Below are positions 1 to 9,025 of a DNA stretch of 64,000 nucleotides, piece after piece (positions within the stretch are counted from its first letter, which is position 1; each line of letters starts with the position of its first letter). This DNA comes from Photobacterium galatheae. Its GTDB lineage: Bacteria > Pseudomonadota > Gammaproteobacteria > Enterobacterales > Vibrionaceae. The stretch covers positions 220,128 through 284,127 of the forward strand of contig NZ_JMIB01000006.1 in the NCBI RefSeq assembly GCF_000695255.1, read 5' to 3'. The notes under the pieces are model-generated. The model saw only the letters and a list, made by a program, of their open reading frames with translations, did not search any database and had not been told where the DNA came from. The position numbers and the translations under genes were made by a program.

Positions 1-523
1 GTGCGCATGGACCGGTTATTACCTGCTCCAGAAACACTGGCAGCAGGAAGTCCAGATCGCACCGGATACCGAGAAACCGATCTTCACGGGTAAAGGGGTC
101 AAAAATACCTCTTATACAGAAACAGGCATTCGCAGCTATCGAATCGAATCGGAAACCCTGGAATATTTCAATCTCAGCGGCAACACAGATTTCCGGCAAC
201 CGGTGATTTGGGTTTACAAAAATGGCGATGAAACCGAATGGCGTATCAGTGCAAACCACGCCACACTAAATAAAGAACACATCCTGCAGATGTCTGGTAA
301 TGTAAGAATCTTCAACCTGTTACCCGACTCCGCCATTGAAGCGATAACAACAGATACACTGCGGCTGGATTTAATCAGCAAAGATTTCGATACGCCCGAT
401 CCGGTCACAATTACCGGCAGCGCCTTTCAGAATGAAGGGATTGGTATGAAAGGTAATATGGAGCGCAGTGTGGCGACCCTGATGAACAATGTAAAAGGTA
501 GATATGAAGCTTTGCAAAATTAG
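1..523 (+). CDS. lptC: LPS export protein LptC (5' truncated by window edge)
   Basis: Reading frame 2 is open from the first bases of the window to the TAG at 521-523, so the start codon lies upstream. The visible part is the periplasmic beta-jellyroll domain of LptC, the inner-membrane-anchored protein that takes LPS from LptBFG and passes it to LptA. Typical LptC signatures are the LTF-like stretch reading YRIESETLEYF near the start, then beta strands rich in N-G-D turns (WVYKNGDE) and the segment NHATLNKEHILQMSGNV. The 3' end overlaps lptA by 20 nt, so the two are probably translationally coupled in an lptC-lptA-lptB operon. The anchoring N-terminal helix is outside the window, so completeness cannot be judged. 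Confidence 0.9.
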   Translation, partial: CAWTGYYLLQKHWQQEVQIAPDTEKPIFTGKGVKNTSYTETGIRSYRIESETLEYFNLSGNTDFRQPVIWVYKNGDETEWRISANHATLNKEHILQMSGNVRIFNLLPDSAIEAITTDTLRLDLISKDFDTPDPVTITGSAFQNEGIGMKGNMERSVATLMNNVKGRYEALQN

Positions 524-1004
524 CGCCCTGCTTTGCCTGGCAGTCAGCACATCCGGCTGGGCATTAAGCAACGATACCGAACAGCCCATTTACATCCATT
601 CGGATAGTCAGGAGCTAGACATTCAGAAAAACGTGGTGACCTTCACCGGCAATGTTTCGCTGCGTCAGGGCAGTATTGATATCCGCGCGGATAAGATTGT
701 CGTCACCCGCCAGAATCAGAACGGTGATCAGCAAACCATTGATGCCTATGGCTCACCTGCCACCTTTTACCAGAAGATGGATAATGGCAAGCCCATCAAT
801 GGCTCAGCGATGCAAATGCGCTACGAGACAGCCACCGAGTTCCTGAAAATGACCGATAAAGCCGTACTGGTTCAGGAAGGGAGTGAAATCAAGGGCAAGA
901 CCATCAGCTATAAGATTGATGAGCAGAAACTGGTCGCCACCAGTGGCGTTCAACAGCGTGTGATCACGATTTTGCAGCCGAACCAGCTCAAGCAAAAACC
1001 ATAA
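504..1004 (+). CDS. lptA: Periplasmic LPS transport protein LptA
   Basis: 166-residue OstA/LptA-family protein. It starts with a Sec signal peptide (MKLCKISALLCLAVS, predicted cleavage after SGWA) and continues as an OstA jellyroll domain: PIYIHSDSQELDIQKNVV, then FTGNVSLRQGSIDIRADKIV, the classic LptA repeats. It forms the periplasmic bridge between LptC at the inner membrane and LptD at the outer membrane. The start lies inside lptC in a different frame, with AAAAGGTAG about 5 nt upstream as ribosome binding site. lptB begins 13 nt after its stop. Length is close to the family norm (about 165-185 residues). Confidence 0.95.
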   Translation: MKLCKISALLCLAVSTSGWALSNDTEQPIYIHSDSQELDIQKNVVTFTGNVSLRQGSIDIRADKIVVTRQNQNGDQQTIDAYGSPATFYQKMDNGKPINGSAMQMRYETATEFLKMTDKAVLVQEGSEIKGKTISYKIDEQKLVATSGVQQRVITILQPNQLKQKP

Positions 1005-1017
1005 ATAAAGAGAACGA

Positions 1018-1743
1018 ATGTCAAAGTTAACCGCAACCCATCTGGCAAAAAGTTACAACGGGCGCAAAGTCGTCTCCGATGTCAGCCTGGAAGTGGAGTC
1101 CGGCAAAATCGTCGGCCTGCTCGGCCCGAACGGGGCCGGCAAAACCACATCGTTTTATATGATTGTGGGCCTGGTCGCCCGCGATGCCGGCTCAATCACC
1201 ATTGACGATCACGATATCAGCCTGCAGCCGATGCATAACCGCGCCCGGATGGGAATCGGTTATCTGCCGCAGGAAGCGTCGATCTTCCGCCGTCTGACCG
1301 TCCATGACAATCTGATGGCCGTGTTGCAGACCCGTTCTGAGCTTTCGAAAGCCGAACGTCAGGATAAACTGGAAGAACTGCTGGATGAATTCAACATTCA
1401 GCACATCCGCAACAGTCAGGGCATGGCACTGTCGGGTGGTGAGCGTCGTCGGGTGGAAATCGCCCGTGCACTGGCAGCAAACCCGAAATTCATTCTGCTG
1501 GATGAACCCTTCGCCGGGGTCGATCCTATCTCAGTGATCGACATCAAAAAGATCATTGAACACCTGCGCGATCGTGGCCTCGGAGTCCTGATCACCGACC
1601 ATAATGTCAGAGAGACGCTGGACGTCTGTGAGCATGCTTATATTGTGAGCCAAGGGCAGCTCATCGCCCACGGGACGCCTGCTGAAGTCCTGAATGACGA
1701 GCATGTGAAACGCGTCTATCTGGGAGACCAGTTCCGTCTATAG
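1018..1743 (+). CDS. lptB: LPS export ABC transporter ATPase LptB
   Basis: 241-residue cytoplasmic ABC ATPase that powers LPS extraction by LptFG. Walker A is GPNGAGKTT (residues 36-44), the Q-loop is in [10 protein letters not shown], the signature is LSGGE (138-142) followed by RRR, Walker B is FILLDEPF (158-165), and the switch histidine is in ITDHNVRET. The segment between Q-loop and signature is the LptB-specific helical region. It follows lptA by 13 nt with AAGAGAACG before the ATG. The neighbouring rpoN 78 nt downstream is the standard gammaproteobacterial order. Confidence 0.97.
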   Translation: MSKLTATHLAKSYNGRKVVSDVSLEVESGKIVGLLGPNGAGKTTSFYMIVGLVARDAGSITIDDHDISLQPMHNRARMGIGYLPQEASIFRRLTVHDNLMAVLQTRSELSKAERQDKLEELLDEFNIQHIRNSQGMALSGGERRRVEIARALAANPKFILLDEPFAGVDPISVIDIKKIIEHLRDRGLGVLITDHNVRETLDVCEHAYIVSQGQLIAHGTPAEVLNDEHVKRVYLGDQFRL

Positions 1744-1821
1744 TTATAGATAAAAGGGCACAACAGAGGTAAGCTGACCCACAAGCGATTCAAACAATAA
1801 TCACAAGGTGTCTGTACACAC

Positions 1822-3312
1822 ATGAAAACTTCGCTCCAGCTTAAGCTAGGTCAACAATTGGCAATGACGCCACAACTGCAACAAGCCATTCGCTTGTTGC
1901 AACTGTCTACACTGGATCTGCAACAGGAAATCCAGGAAGCCTTAGATGCCAACCCTTTGCTTGAACTCGACGAAAACCAAGACAATGACACCTCATCCTC
2001 AGACAATGATGACATCCGTGCGGAAAGTGCAAACGGCAAGGATGATTCAGGCGATCAATATGACGAAATCGGCAGTGACACCTTCGACACTTCTGAAGTC
2101 ATTGAACAGCGGGAAATGCCTTCCGATTTACCCGTAGATACCACGTGGGATGATGTCTACAGCGCCGGCACTGGCAGTACAGGCATTGCGCCGGATGATG
2201 ACATGCCCGTCTATCAGGGTGAAACCACAGAAACCCTGCAAGATTATCTGATGTGGCAGCTGGAGCTGACCCCGTTCAGCGATACCGATCGCGCCATTGC
2301 CTTTGCCATCATTGATGCCATCGACGACAAAGGCTACCTCACCTGTAGTTGTGAAGACATTCTGGAAAGCATGGGCGATGAAAACGTCGAGCTTGATGAA
2401 GTCGAAGCTGTGCTGAAACGTGTCCAGCAGTTTGACCCGCTGGGTGTCGCCTCGCGCAGTCTGCAAGAATGCCTGCTTCTCCAGCTGGCGACCTATCCGG
2501 AAGACACGCCGTGGTTGCCGGAAGCCAAAACCATTCTGACCCAGCATCTTGATTTACTGGCGAACCGCGATTATCGCCAACTGATGCGCGACACCAAGCT
2601 CAAAGAAGACGACCTGAAAAATGTGATGGCCCTGATCCATACGCTGGACCCCCGTCCGGGGAACCGGGTTGTCGCTTCTGAAACCGAATATGTCGTCCCG
2701 GATGTATCCGTCTTTAAAGATAAAGGCAAATGGGTTGTCACGATCAACCCTGACAGCGTGCCTCGCCTGCGAGTGAATGAACAATACGCAGCGATGAGCA
2801 AACACACCCGTAACAGCGCAGACAGCCAGTTTATCCGTAGTCACCTGCAGGATGCCAAGTGGCTGATCAAAAGCCTGGAAAGCAGAAATGAAACCCTGCT
2901 CAAAGTTGCCCGCTGCATTGTGGAGCACCAGCAGGACTTTTTCGAATACGGCGAAGAAGCCATGAAACCGATGGTCCTCAACGACATCGCACTGGCCGTC
3001 GATATGCACGAATCCACCATTTCCCGGGTCACAACGCAAAAATACATGCATACCCCCCGGGGTATCTTTGAATTGAAATTCTTCTTTTCCAGCCATGTCA
3101 GTACGGATAACGGTGGTGAATGTTCTTCCACGGCGATCCGAGCACTGGTGAAGAAATTGGTTGCGGCCGAAAATCAGGCCAAACCTTTGAGTGATAGCAA
3201 AATAGCGACATTACTGGCGGATCAAGGCATCATGGTGGCTCGGCGCACAATCGCCAAATACCGTGAGTCGCTTGGTATCCCGCCTTCAAGCCAAAGAAAG
3301 CGCCTGCTCTGA
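1822..3312 (+). CDS. rpoN: RNA polymerase sigma-54 factor RpoN
   Basis: 496-residue sigma-54. Region I is the glutamine- and leucine-rich N-terminus ([29 protein letters not shown]), which contacts activators. Region II is the acidic, low-complexity stretch at about residues 50-105 (many D, E, S). Region III holds the core-binding and DNA-binding parts, and the RpoN box [10 protein letters not shown], which reads the -24 promoter element, is at 473-482. It directs transcription of nitrogen, flagellar and other genes with enhancer-binding activators. The 78-nt gap after lptB contains AAGGTG some 14 nt before the ATG and no obvious terminator, so it is probably partly co-transcribed with lptB. 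hpf follows 32 nt downstream. Confidence 0.97.
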   Translation: MKTSLQLKLGQQLAMTPQLQQAIRLLQLSTLDLQQEIQEALDANPLLELDENQDNDTSSSDNDDIRAESANGKDDSGDQYDEIGSDTFDTSEVIEQREMPSDLPVDTTWDDVYSAGTGSTGIAPDDDMPVYQGETTETLQDYLMWQLELTPFSDTDRAIAFAIIDAIDDKGYLTCSCEDILESMGDENVELDEVEAVLKRVQQFDPLGVASRSLQECLLLQLATYPEDTPWLPEAKTILTQHLDLLANRDYRQLMRDTKLKEDDLKNVMALIHTLDPRPGNRVVASETEYVVPDVSVFKDKGKWVVTINPDSVPRLRVNEQYAAMSKHTRNSADSQFIRSHLQDAKWLIKSLESRNETLLKVARCIVEHQQDFFEYGEEAMKPMVLNDIALAVDMHESTISRVTTQKYMHTPRGIFELKFFFSSHVSTDNGGECSSTAIRALVKKLVAAENQAKPLSDSKIATLLADQGIMVARRTIAKYRESLGIPPSSQRKRLL

Positions 3313-3344
3313 GGAGAGAGGCTGCATAAAGGAGGAAGATGTCT

Positions 3345-3632
3345 ATGCAAATTAATCTCACTGGTCACCACATTGAAATCACCCCTTCGCTGCGTGAATA
3401 TGTGACAACCAAATTCGATAAGCTGGAGCGCTTTTTCGATAAGATTAACAACGTGCATGTGGTTCTGAATGTGGAGAAATTGCAGCAGATCGCGGAAGCG
3501 ACACTTCACATAAATGCCGGTGAAATCCATGCAAGAGCAGATTCTGAAAATATGTATGCTGCAATTGACCAATTAACTGATAAACTGGTCCGTCAACTAA
3601 ACAAACACAAAGACAAACTCAATAGTCATTAA
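3345..3632 (+). CDS. hpf: Ribosome hibernation promoting factor (short HPF)
   Basis: Short-form HPF/YhbH of 95 residues from the ATG at 3345, equal in length to the E. coli protein. An in-frame ATG six bases earlier (3339) is only 3 nt from the GGAGG at 3331-3335, whereas 3345 sits 9 nt from it; the family normally begins MQ(L/I)N, so 3345 is preferred. The S30AE/RaiA beta-alpha fold is visible: INLTGHHIEIT, YVTTKFDKLERFFDKI, and a C-terminal basic helix LVRQLNKHKDKL that contacts 16S rRNA. In stationary phase it stabilises inactive 100S ribosome dimers. Its place between rpoN and ptsN is conserved across gammaproteobacteria. Confidence 0.95.
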   Translation: MQINLTGHHIEITPSLREYVTTKFDKLERFFDKINNVHVVLNVEKLQQIAEATLHINAGEIHARADSENMYAAIDQLTDKLVRQLNKHKDKLNSH

Positions 3633-3633
3633 C

Positions 3634-4086
3634 ATGCAACTGAGTCGAGTATTAAGCCTGGACTGCACCAAGAGTGCAGTCCACTGCTCTAGTAAAAAAC
3701 GCGCGCTGGAAATTATCAGCGAAATCGCCGGCCAACATTTAAACCAAAACCCTCAGCCGCTATTTGAGTGCATGCTGAACCGGGAAAAAATGGGCAGCAC
3801 CGGGATTGGTAACGGTATCGCGATTCCCCATGGTCGGATCAACGACAGCGAGCAAGCCATTGCCGTTCTGATCCAATGCCAGCAACCCATTCAGTTTGAT
3901 GCGATTGACAATCAACCGGTCGATCTGCTGTTTGCCCTGCTGGTTCCGGATGCACAGTGCAAAGAGCACCTGAAAACGCTGTCCAGTATGGCCGAAAAAC
4001 TCAGTGATAAAGTGATTCTGAAGCAGCTACGGGCAGCCAAAAGCGACGAAGAGCTTTACCAGATCATGACTACAGAGCCCTCTTAA
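3634..4086 (+). CDS. ptsN: Nitrogen regulatory PTS enzyme IIA (EIIA-Ntr)
   Basis: 150-residue EIIA-fructose/mannitol-fold protein. The phosphorylatable histidine is H66 in NGIAIPHGRI, followed by the family motif with PVDLLFALLVP. It is the terminal acceptor of the nitrogen PTS (PtsP to NPr to PtsN) and in other bacteria regulates potassium transport, sigma-54-related genes and envelope stress. It begins 1 nt after the hpf stop, so translation is probably coupled, and rapZ starts 21 nt downstream. No abnormal residues were noticed. Confidence 0.95.
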   Translation: MQLSRVLSLDCTKSAVHCSSKKRALEIISEIAGQHLNQNPQPLFECMLNREKMGSTGIGNGIAIPHGRINDSEQAIAVLIQCQQPIQFDAIDNQPVDLLFALLVPDAQCKEHLKTLSSMAEKLSDKVILKQLRAAKSDEELYQIMTTEPS

Positions 4087-4107
4087 CCGGCACAAGGAAA
4101 GCCTGTC

Positions 4108-4971
4108 ATGAAATTAATGATCGTGAGTGGCCGTTCAGGTTCAGGAAAGTCAGTCGCCCTGCGGGTACTGGAAGACCTCGGATACTATTGTGTCGATAAC
4201 CTGCCGGTTCATCTGCTTTCTGATCTGATCAAAACACTGGACCCGCACACCCAGAATGTCGCAGTCAGCGTCGATGTCCGCAATATGCCGGCAGATCACG
4301 ACATAACAAGCACGTTGCTGGAAGATGTCAGAAAACTGGCGGACGTGAATCTGTTATTTCTTGATGCCGACGACAAAACACTGGTGAAACGCTATAGCGA
4401 GACCCGACGTCTGCACCCGCTTTCCCGTCAGAACATGAGCCTGGAAGAAGCGATTCAGGCCGAAAGTACCTGGCTTGCCAATCTCAAAGAGCAGGCTGAT
4501 CTGGTGCTCGATACCACGCAGCTATCCATTCACGATCTGAGTGAAACCGTCCGCTCCCGGGTACTGGGACGCGAATCCCGCGAACTGGTGATGGTATTTG
4601 AGTCCTTCGGCTTCAAACATGGCCTGCCGACCGATGCCGATTTCGTCTTTGATGTCCGTTTTCTTCCCAACCCGCACTGGGTCCCGGAGCTGAAACCACA
4701 GACGGGCCTCGACAGTGACGTTCAGGACTATCTGGCCAGCCACCATGAAGTCGCCCAGCTGATTTATCAGATCCGCAACTTCCTGGAGAACTGGCTGCCC
4801 ATGCTGGAAAAAAACAACCGCAGCTATGTAACGGTTGCCATTGGCTGCACCGGTGGTCAGCACCGATCGGTCTACGTCGCCCAGCAGCTGACAGAGTATT
4901 TCCGACATCAGGGCCAACAGGTTCAGATCCGCCACCGAACCCTGGAACAACAAACAAAGCAGAAGTATTAA
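4108..4971 (+). CDS. rapZ: RNase adapter protein RapZ
   Basis: 287-residue P-loop protein of the RapZ (YvcJ/YhbJ) family. Walker A is GRSGSGKS (residues 8-15). The C-terminal RNA- and metabolite-binding domain carries the conserved run [16 protein letters not shown]. In enterobacteria RapZ senses glucosamine-6-phosphate and presents the GlmZ sRNA to RNase E; whether this host has GlmY/GlmZ cannot be told here. AAGGAAAGC precedes the ATG. npr begins 2 nt after its stop, completing the rpoN-hpf-ptsN-rapZ-npr operon. Confidence 0.95.
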   Translation: MKLMIVSGRSGSGKSVALRVLEDLGYYCVDNLPVHLLSDLIKTLDPHTQNVAVSVDVRNMPADHDITSTLLEDVRKLADVNLLFLDADDKTLVKRYSETRRLHPLSRQNMSLEEAIQAESTWLANLKEQADLVLDTTQLSIHDLSETVRSRVLGRESRELVMVFESFGFKHGLPTDADFVFDVRFLPNPHWVPELKPQTGLDSDVQDYLASHHEVAQLIYQIRNFLENWLPMLEKNNRSYVTVAIGCTGGQHRSVYVAQQLTEYFRHQGQQVQIRHRTLEQQTKQKY

Positions 4972-4973
4972 CC

Positions 4974-5249
4974 ATGAGTACCGTCAGCCGCGAACTTTTC
5001 ATCAAAAATCGTCTCGGCCTGCACGCCAGAGCGGCGATCAAACTGGTCGAACTGGCCCAAAGTTTTGAGTCGACCGTCACCGTCTCCAATGCAGAGAAAT
5101 CTGCGACAGCCGACAGTGTAATGGGGCTGCTGATGCTGGAATCCGCCCAGGGTCAGAAGATCACCGTCAGCGCCGAAGGCAGTGATGCAAGTGCCGCACT
5201 TGAGGCCGTGACATCGCTGATTGAAAACGGCTTTGATGAGGATAACTAA
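4974..5249 (+). CDS. ptsO: Phosphocarrier protein NPr
   Basis: 91-residue HPr-fold protein of the nitrogen PTS. The active-site histidine is H17 in RLGLHARAA, and the regulatory region reads [10 protein letters not shown]. It relays phosphate from PtsP (EI-Ntr) to PtsN, encoded two genes upstream. The ATG is 2 nt after the rapZ stop. A weak hairpin with a T tract (5334-5353) lies about 90 nt downstream and may end the operon. Confidence 0.95.
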   Translation: MSTVSRELFIKNRLGLHARAAIKLVELAQSFESTVTVSNAEKSATADSVMGLLMLESAQGQKITVSAEGSDASAALEAVTSLIENGFDEDN

Positions 5250-5280
5250 ACACTGTTGCTGTTCATCATGAACGAACAAT

Positions 5281-5320
5281 TTGCCGCCAATTGTATCGAA
5301 ATAACCCTCAATGGCGGCAA
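5281..5320 (+). other. 9-bp inverted repeat after npr
   Basis: TTGCCGCCA at 5281-5289 is the exact reverse complement of TGGCGGCAA at 5312-5320, leaving a 22-nt loop. It lies between the npr stop and a second hairpin at 5334-5353. It could form part of a termination region for the rpoN operon or a mark left by an older repeat; the loop is long for an intrinsic terminator and no T run follows directly. Confidence 0.35.
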
Positions 5321-5333
5321 TATTATCCTTTCT

Positions 5334-5353
5334 AGCGATACTCTATCGTTTTT
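5334..5353 (+). terminator. Weak intrinsic terminator after the rpoN-npr operon
   Basis: A short hairpin, CGATA (5336-5340), loop CTC, TATCG (5344-5348), can be extended by a G-T and an A-T pair. It is followed by TTTTT at 5349-5353. Its position 85-100 nt after the npr stop and about 160 nt before the mgtE start is right for ending the upstream operon. The stem is short and not GC-rich, so efficiency is probably modest. The remaining bases up to 5513 should contain the mgtE promoter, but I see no convincing consensus. Confidence 0.45.
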
Positions 5354-5513
5354 CAACCGCTTCCAGGTTCATCATTCTATCAAGTGAAATCTCAGTAAGA
5401 TTTCAGATCCAATGAGACAAAGGACACATTATTGCGTTAATATTCAGCTTATTGCGCCATTTTCCGTCCGCTTCATTGGAGCGCCGGACATATTCACAAG
5501 CAAGGTAGTTCTC

Positions 5514-6872
5514 ATGGCGGACGTTTTCGAACAAGATCAAACCCACCAGACGCTGCAACAAGTCAACCAGGCCCTGGAACGAGGGATGTTTGTTCACGTC
5601 AGGCGAATGCTGCAGGACATGGAGCCAGAAGACATTGCTCATCTGCTCGAAGCCTGTCCGCCCAAAGAACGCCAGATCCTCTGGCAGCTGACTGATCCGG
5701 AAGAACAGGGTGAGATCCTCGACGAACTGTCTGAAGATGTTAAAGACGGTATCGTTGCCCGAATGGCCCCCGATAAACTGGCAGCCGTCGCTGAAGGCAT
5801 GGAAAGCGATGACGTTGCTTACGTCCTGCGCAGCCTGCCGGACCGACGCTTTCAGGAAGTCCTGGCGCAGATGGATGCCGCCGATCGGCACCGGATCGAA
5901 CAGGCACTGGCATATCCGGAGGAAAGTGCCGGCGGTATCATGAGTACCGACTTCGTCACCATTCGCGGTGATGTGACCGCAGATGTCGTGCTGCGTTATC
6001 TGCGGATGAAAGGCGAACTGCCGGAAGCGACCGATGCCCTGTACGTGGTCGATGAGAAGAATGTGCTGATTGGTCACCTGTCCCTGGCCACCCTGATCAC
6101 CACCCAACCCGATGTCCAAATCATCGACGTCATGGACGATCCGGATGAAGCCATCAATGTCGAGATGGATGACAGTGAAGTCGCCAACCTGTTCGAACGC
6201 CGGAACTGGCTGTCTGCCCCTGTCGTCGATGCCAATAATCAGCTCGTCGGCCGGATCACCATTGATGACGTCGTGGATATCATCCGTGAAGATGCCGAAC
6301 ACTCCATGATGAGTATGGCAGGTATGGATGACGATGAAGATACCTTCGCCCCCGTCATGAAATCAGCCCGTCGGCGCAGTATCTGGCTGGGCGTGAATGT
6401 GCTGGCGGCGCTGGCGGCGGCCTCGGTTTCCAATATGTTCGAAGACACCCTGGATAAAATGGCTGCCATTGCCGTGCTGATGACCATTGTACCTTCCATG
6501 GGCGGTGTGGCCGGGAACCAGACCGTCGCGCTGGTCATCCGTGGTCTTGCCGTAGGTCACATCGGTGATTCCAACACCCGCTGGCTGCTGAGTAAAGAAG
6601 CCCGGGTCGGCCTGATCAACGGCATTCTCTGGGCCTGTATCATTGGCGGCGTGGTCGTGCTCTGGAAAGGGAATCTGGTACTGGGCGGCATTATTGCCGG
6701 GGCCATGATGACCAACTTACTCATTGCCGGAATTGCCGGGGTTGGTGTGCCGGTTATTCTGAAAAAATTCAATATCGACCCCGCACTCGCAGGGGGGATG
6801 GCCCTGACCACGATTACCGATATTGTCGGTCTATCGGTCTTTCTCGGGCTCGCAACCATCTTTATCATCTGA
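5514..6872 (+). CDS. mgtE: Magnesium transporter MgtE
   Basis: 452 residues from the ATG at 5514 (MADVFEQDQTHQTL). The frame stays open 102 nt further upstream to an ATG at 5412, but that extension is not MgtE-like, and AAGG at 5502-5505 sits correctly for 5514. Domain order: cytoplasmic MgtE_N superhelix (about 25-125), two CBS domains (about 130-250, including STDFVTIRGDVTAD and LSAPVVDANNQLVGRIT), a connecting helix, and about five transmembrane helices from residue 285 on, with the pore-region motif GVAGNQT. The CBS/N domains sense cytoplasmic Mg2+ and close the channel. It is monocistronic, ending in a strong hairpin at 6892-6921. Confidence 0.95.
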   Translation: MADVFEQDQTHQTLQQVNQALERGMFVHVRRMLQDMEPEDIAHLLEACPPKERQILWQLTDPEEQGEILDELSEDVKDGIVARMAPDKLAAVAEGMESDDVAYVLRSLPDRRFQEVLAQMDAADRHRIEQALAYPEESAGGIMSTDFVTIRGDVTADVVLRYLRMKGELPEATDALYVVDEKNVLIGHLSLATLITTQPDVQIIDVMDDPDEAINVEMDDSEVANLFERRNWLSAPVVDANNQLVGRITIDDVVDIIREDAEHSMMSMAGMDDDEDTFAPVMKSARRRSIWLGVNVLAALAAASVSNMFEDTLDKMAAIAVLMTIVPSMGGVAGNQTVALVIRGLAVGHIGDSNTRWLLSKEARVGLINGILWACIIGGVVVLWKGNLVLGGIIAGAMMTNLLIAGIAGVGVPVILKKFNIDPALAGGMALTTITDIVGLSVFLGLATIFII

Positions 6873-6891
6873 GACACATCCCGTAAATGTC

Positions 6892-6921
6892 AAAAAGGTC
6901 TGGCAAAGCCAGACCTTTTTT
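6892..6921. terminator. Bidirectional terminator between mgtE and pmbA
   Basis: AAAAAGGTCTGGC is followed by an AAA loop and GCCAGACCTTTTTT: a 7-8 bp GC-rich stem flanked by A tract and T tract. It serves mgtE on the plus strand and pmbA, whose stop is at 6940, on the minus strand. Confidence 0.9.
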
Positions 6922-6939
6922 CATGGGATCGAACCGCGA

Positions 6940-8292
6940 TTATTCGCCCGCGATCTTCATCGATTCGAGCAAGACCGATCCGGTCTGGATCTGACTACGG
7001 GTTTCGGTATCCGTGCCGATCGCCACAATGTTTTCCATCATGTCTTTCAGGTTACCGGCGATCGTTACTTCACTGACCGGGAACTGGATTTCCCCGTTTT
7101 CAACCCAGAAGCCTGCTGCCCCACGAGAGTAATCACCGGTCACGATATTCACGCCCTGCCCCATCAGCTCAGTCACCAGAAAACCGGTATCCATTTTGCG
7201 CAGCATGGTCTGAAAATCTTCGCCGGTACTGGAGACCATCCAATTATGGATCCCGCCAGCATGCCCTGTTGGCTGACGCCCCAGCTTACGGGCTGCATAG
7301 CTGGTCATCAGGTAGGTTTTCAATACACCATCCTGAATAATTTCCCGGTCATGAGTCGCCAAGCCTTCACTGTCGAACGGCGTACTGGCCAGTCCGCGCA
7401 GCAAATGCGGACGCTCGCTGATATTTAACCAGGATGGGAAGATCTGTTCATCCAGCATGTCCAGCAGGAAAGTAGACTTGCGATACAGATTCGCACCACT
7501 GATCCCCATCACCAGATGACCAAACAATCCGGTCGCAATATCTGATGCAAACATCACCGGTGCCTGACGAGTGGTCAGTTTCTGTGGATCAATCCGACTG
7601 ACGGTACGCTCGGCGGCATGGCGACCAACTCGCTCCGGTGTCCACAAATCCGAGGTACGACGCGCCAGCGTGTAGCTGTAATCACGTTCCATATCCCCGT
7701 TCTTGCCTTCTGCAATCACGCTACAACTGATGCTGTGACGGCTGCTCGCATAACTGGCCAGCATGCCATGACTATTCCCGTAAACCCGAACGCCATAGTG
7801 ACTGTCGTAGCTGGCACCGTCACTCTGTTTGATCCGGCTGTCCGCATCCAAGGCGGCCTGTTCGGCTGCAATTGCGATAGATGCCGCATGATCCGGCTCA
7901 GGTTCATCCGGATGGAAGAGATCCAAATCCGGGATATCCCGGGCCATCATTTCTGCAGGCCCCGGACCAGCATAAGGATCTTCCGAGGTATGACGGGCGA
8001 TTTCCAGCGCCGCAGCCACGGTCTGCGCAATGGCCGCTTCACTGAGATCAGACGTCGAGGCACTGCCTTTTCGCTGACCCCGGTACACGGTAATCCCCAT
8101 GGCACCATCACTGTTGAACTCGACGTTTTCAACCTCACACAGGTGCGTCGAGACACTGATCCCTGTCGACTTATTAATCGCCACCTCAGCGGCATCTGCC
8201 TGTTGACCGGCCAGTTCCAGGGCACGAGCGACTGCCTGTTCCAGCTCACTGCGTTGCTGAGCGACTTGTTGTTTCACATCCATAGCCATCAT
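6940..8292 (-). CDS. pmbA: Metalloprotease PmbA/TldE
   Basis: 450-residue TldE/PmbA protein, the non-catalytic partner of the TldD/TldE heterodimeric peptidase. That complex degrades unfolded peptides and matures microcin B17 or removes CcdA in E. coli. It shows the family N-terminal domain ([35 protein letters not shown]), the middle region and the C-terminal beta domain ([34 protein letters not shown]), and lacks the HExxxH metal site present in TldD. The start could also be the ATG at 8283 (MDVKQQ), closer to the usual family N-terminus. It diverges from darP; tldD lies about 0.7 kb away on the same strand. Confidence 0.93.
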   Translation of the reverse strand: MMAMDVKQQVAQQRSELEQAVARALELAGQQADAAEVAINKSTGISVSTHLCEVENVEFNSDGAMGITVYRGQRKGSASTSDLSEAAIAQTVAAALEIARHTSEDPYAGPGPAEMMARDIPDLDLFHPDEPEPDHAASIAIAAEQAALDADSRIKQSDGASYDSHYGVRVYGNSHGMLASYASSRHSISCSVIAEGKNGDMERDYSYTLARRTSDLWTPERVGRHAAERTVSRIDPQKLTTRQAPVMFASDIATGLFGHLVMGISGANLYRKSTFLLDMLDEQIFPSWLNISERPHLLRGLASTPFDSEGLATHDREIIQDGVLKTYLMTSYAARKLGRQPTGHAGGIHNWMVSSTGEDFQTMLRKMDTGFLVTELMGQGVNIVTGDYSRGAAGFWVENGEIQFPVSEVTIAGNLKDMMENIVAIGTDTETRSQIQTGSVLLESMKIAGE

Positions 8293-8400
8293 TTAATCTG
8301 TACTGTTTTCCTAAGGATAACACTCAAGGGAATTAAAATGCGCCCAAATTCAACCTGAAACTGATAAAATAGAGACATTGAAGTCAGTCATGAGCCTGTT

Positions 8401-8925
8401 ATGAGCCGTAAAAATAAAAGAGCCCCTTGGGAAGAGGAAGAGGAAATCATCTGGGTCAGTAAATCCGAGATGAAACGTGACATGGAAGCCCTGCAAAAAA
8501 TGGGCGAAGAGCTGGTCAAGCTCAAACCCAATGCCCTGGCGAAAGTGCCAGTGAGTGAGGAGCTGCTGCGTGCGATTAAAGATGCGCACCGATTCAAGCA
8601 GGAAGCTTACCGTCGCCAGTTGCAGTTCATTGGCAAACTCATGCGAAATGAAGACATCGAGCCGATTCAGACTGCGCTGGATAAACTGAACAACAAACAC
8701 GCTCAGGTCACGGCACAATTACACAAACTGGAAACCCTGCGTGATCGCTTAATTGATGACGGCGACAGTGTAATCAATGAAGTAATGGATGCGCACCCAG
8801 AAGCCGACCGTCAGCAACTGCGTCAACTCGTTCGCATGGCAAACAAAGAAAAAGCGCAGAATAAACCAGCCAAAGCCTATCGCGAGATCTTCCAGATCCT
8901 GAAAGGTCTGTACATCACTGACTGA
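8401..8925 (+). CDS. darP: Ribosome biogenesis factor DarP (YjgA)
   Basis: 174-residue highly charged, mostly helical protein of the DUF615/YjgA family (now DarP). It begins with the acidic stretch [32 protein letters not shown]. DarP associates with late 50S precursors and promotes peptidyl-transferase-centre maturation. Adjacency to pmbA in divergent orientation is the common gammaproteobacterial arrangement. It has its own terminator at 8966-8995. The 108-nt gap to pmbA must hold both promoters; AT-rich -10-like TAAAAT is visible near 8364, but no clear pair. Confidence 0.92.
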   Translation: MSRKNKRAPWEEEEEIIWVSKSEMKRDMEALQKMGEELVKLKPNALAKVPVSEELLRAIKDAHRFKQEAYRRQLQFIGKLMRNEDIEPIQTALDKLNNKHAQVTAQLHKLETLRDRLIDDGDSVINEVMDAHPEADRQQLRQLVRMANKEKAQNKPAKAYREIFQILKGLYITD

Positions 8926-8965
8926 TGTATCCGATGTGCTTGCCTGAATAAGCTTCGCGACAAAT

Positions 8966-8995
8966 AAAAATGCCAGCATCTCGCTGGCATTTTTT
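8966..8995. terminator. Bidirectional terminator between darP and tldD
   Basis: AAAAATGCCAGC, a 5-nt loop (ATCTC), then GCTGGCATTTTT. The 7-bp core stem has A and T tracts on either side. It lies 40 nt after the darP stop and 30 nt beyond the tldD stop (9026), so it serves the two convergent genes. Confidence 0.9.
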
Positions 8996-9025
8996 ATCGG
9001 ACTTCAGTCGCTAGACGACACAAAA

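Noticed and set aside
2128..3096. Minus-strand frames opposite rpoN
   Set aside because: Antisense shadows; rpoN is full length with RpoN box.
5250..5513. Possible magnesium (M-box) riboswitch upstream of mgtE
   Set aside because: The leader is short and none of the conserved M-box elements was recognised; only simple hairpins are seen.
5403..6302. Long minus-strand frame (about 300 codons) opposite mgtE
   Set aside because: A shadow of the GC-biased mgtE coding strand; no homologous motifs and low-complexity composition.
7618..8358. Plus-strand frame of about 246 codons opposite pmbA
   Set aside because: Antisense shadow; pmbA is intact with family motifs on the other strand.
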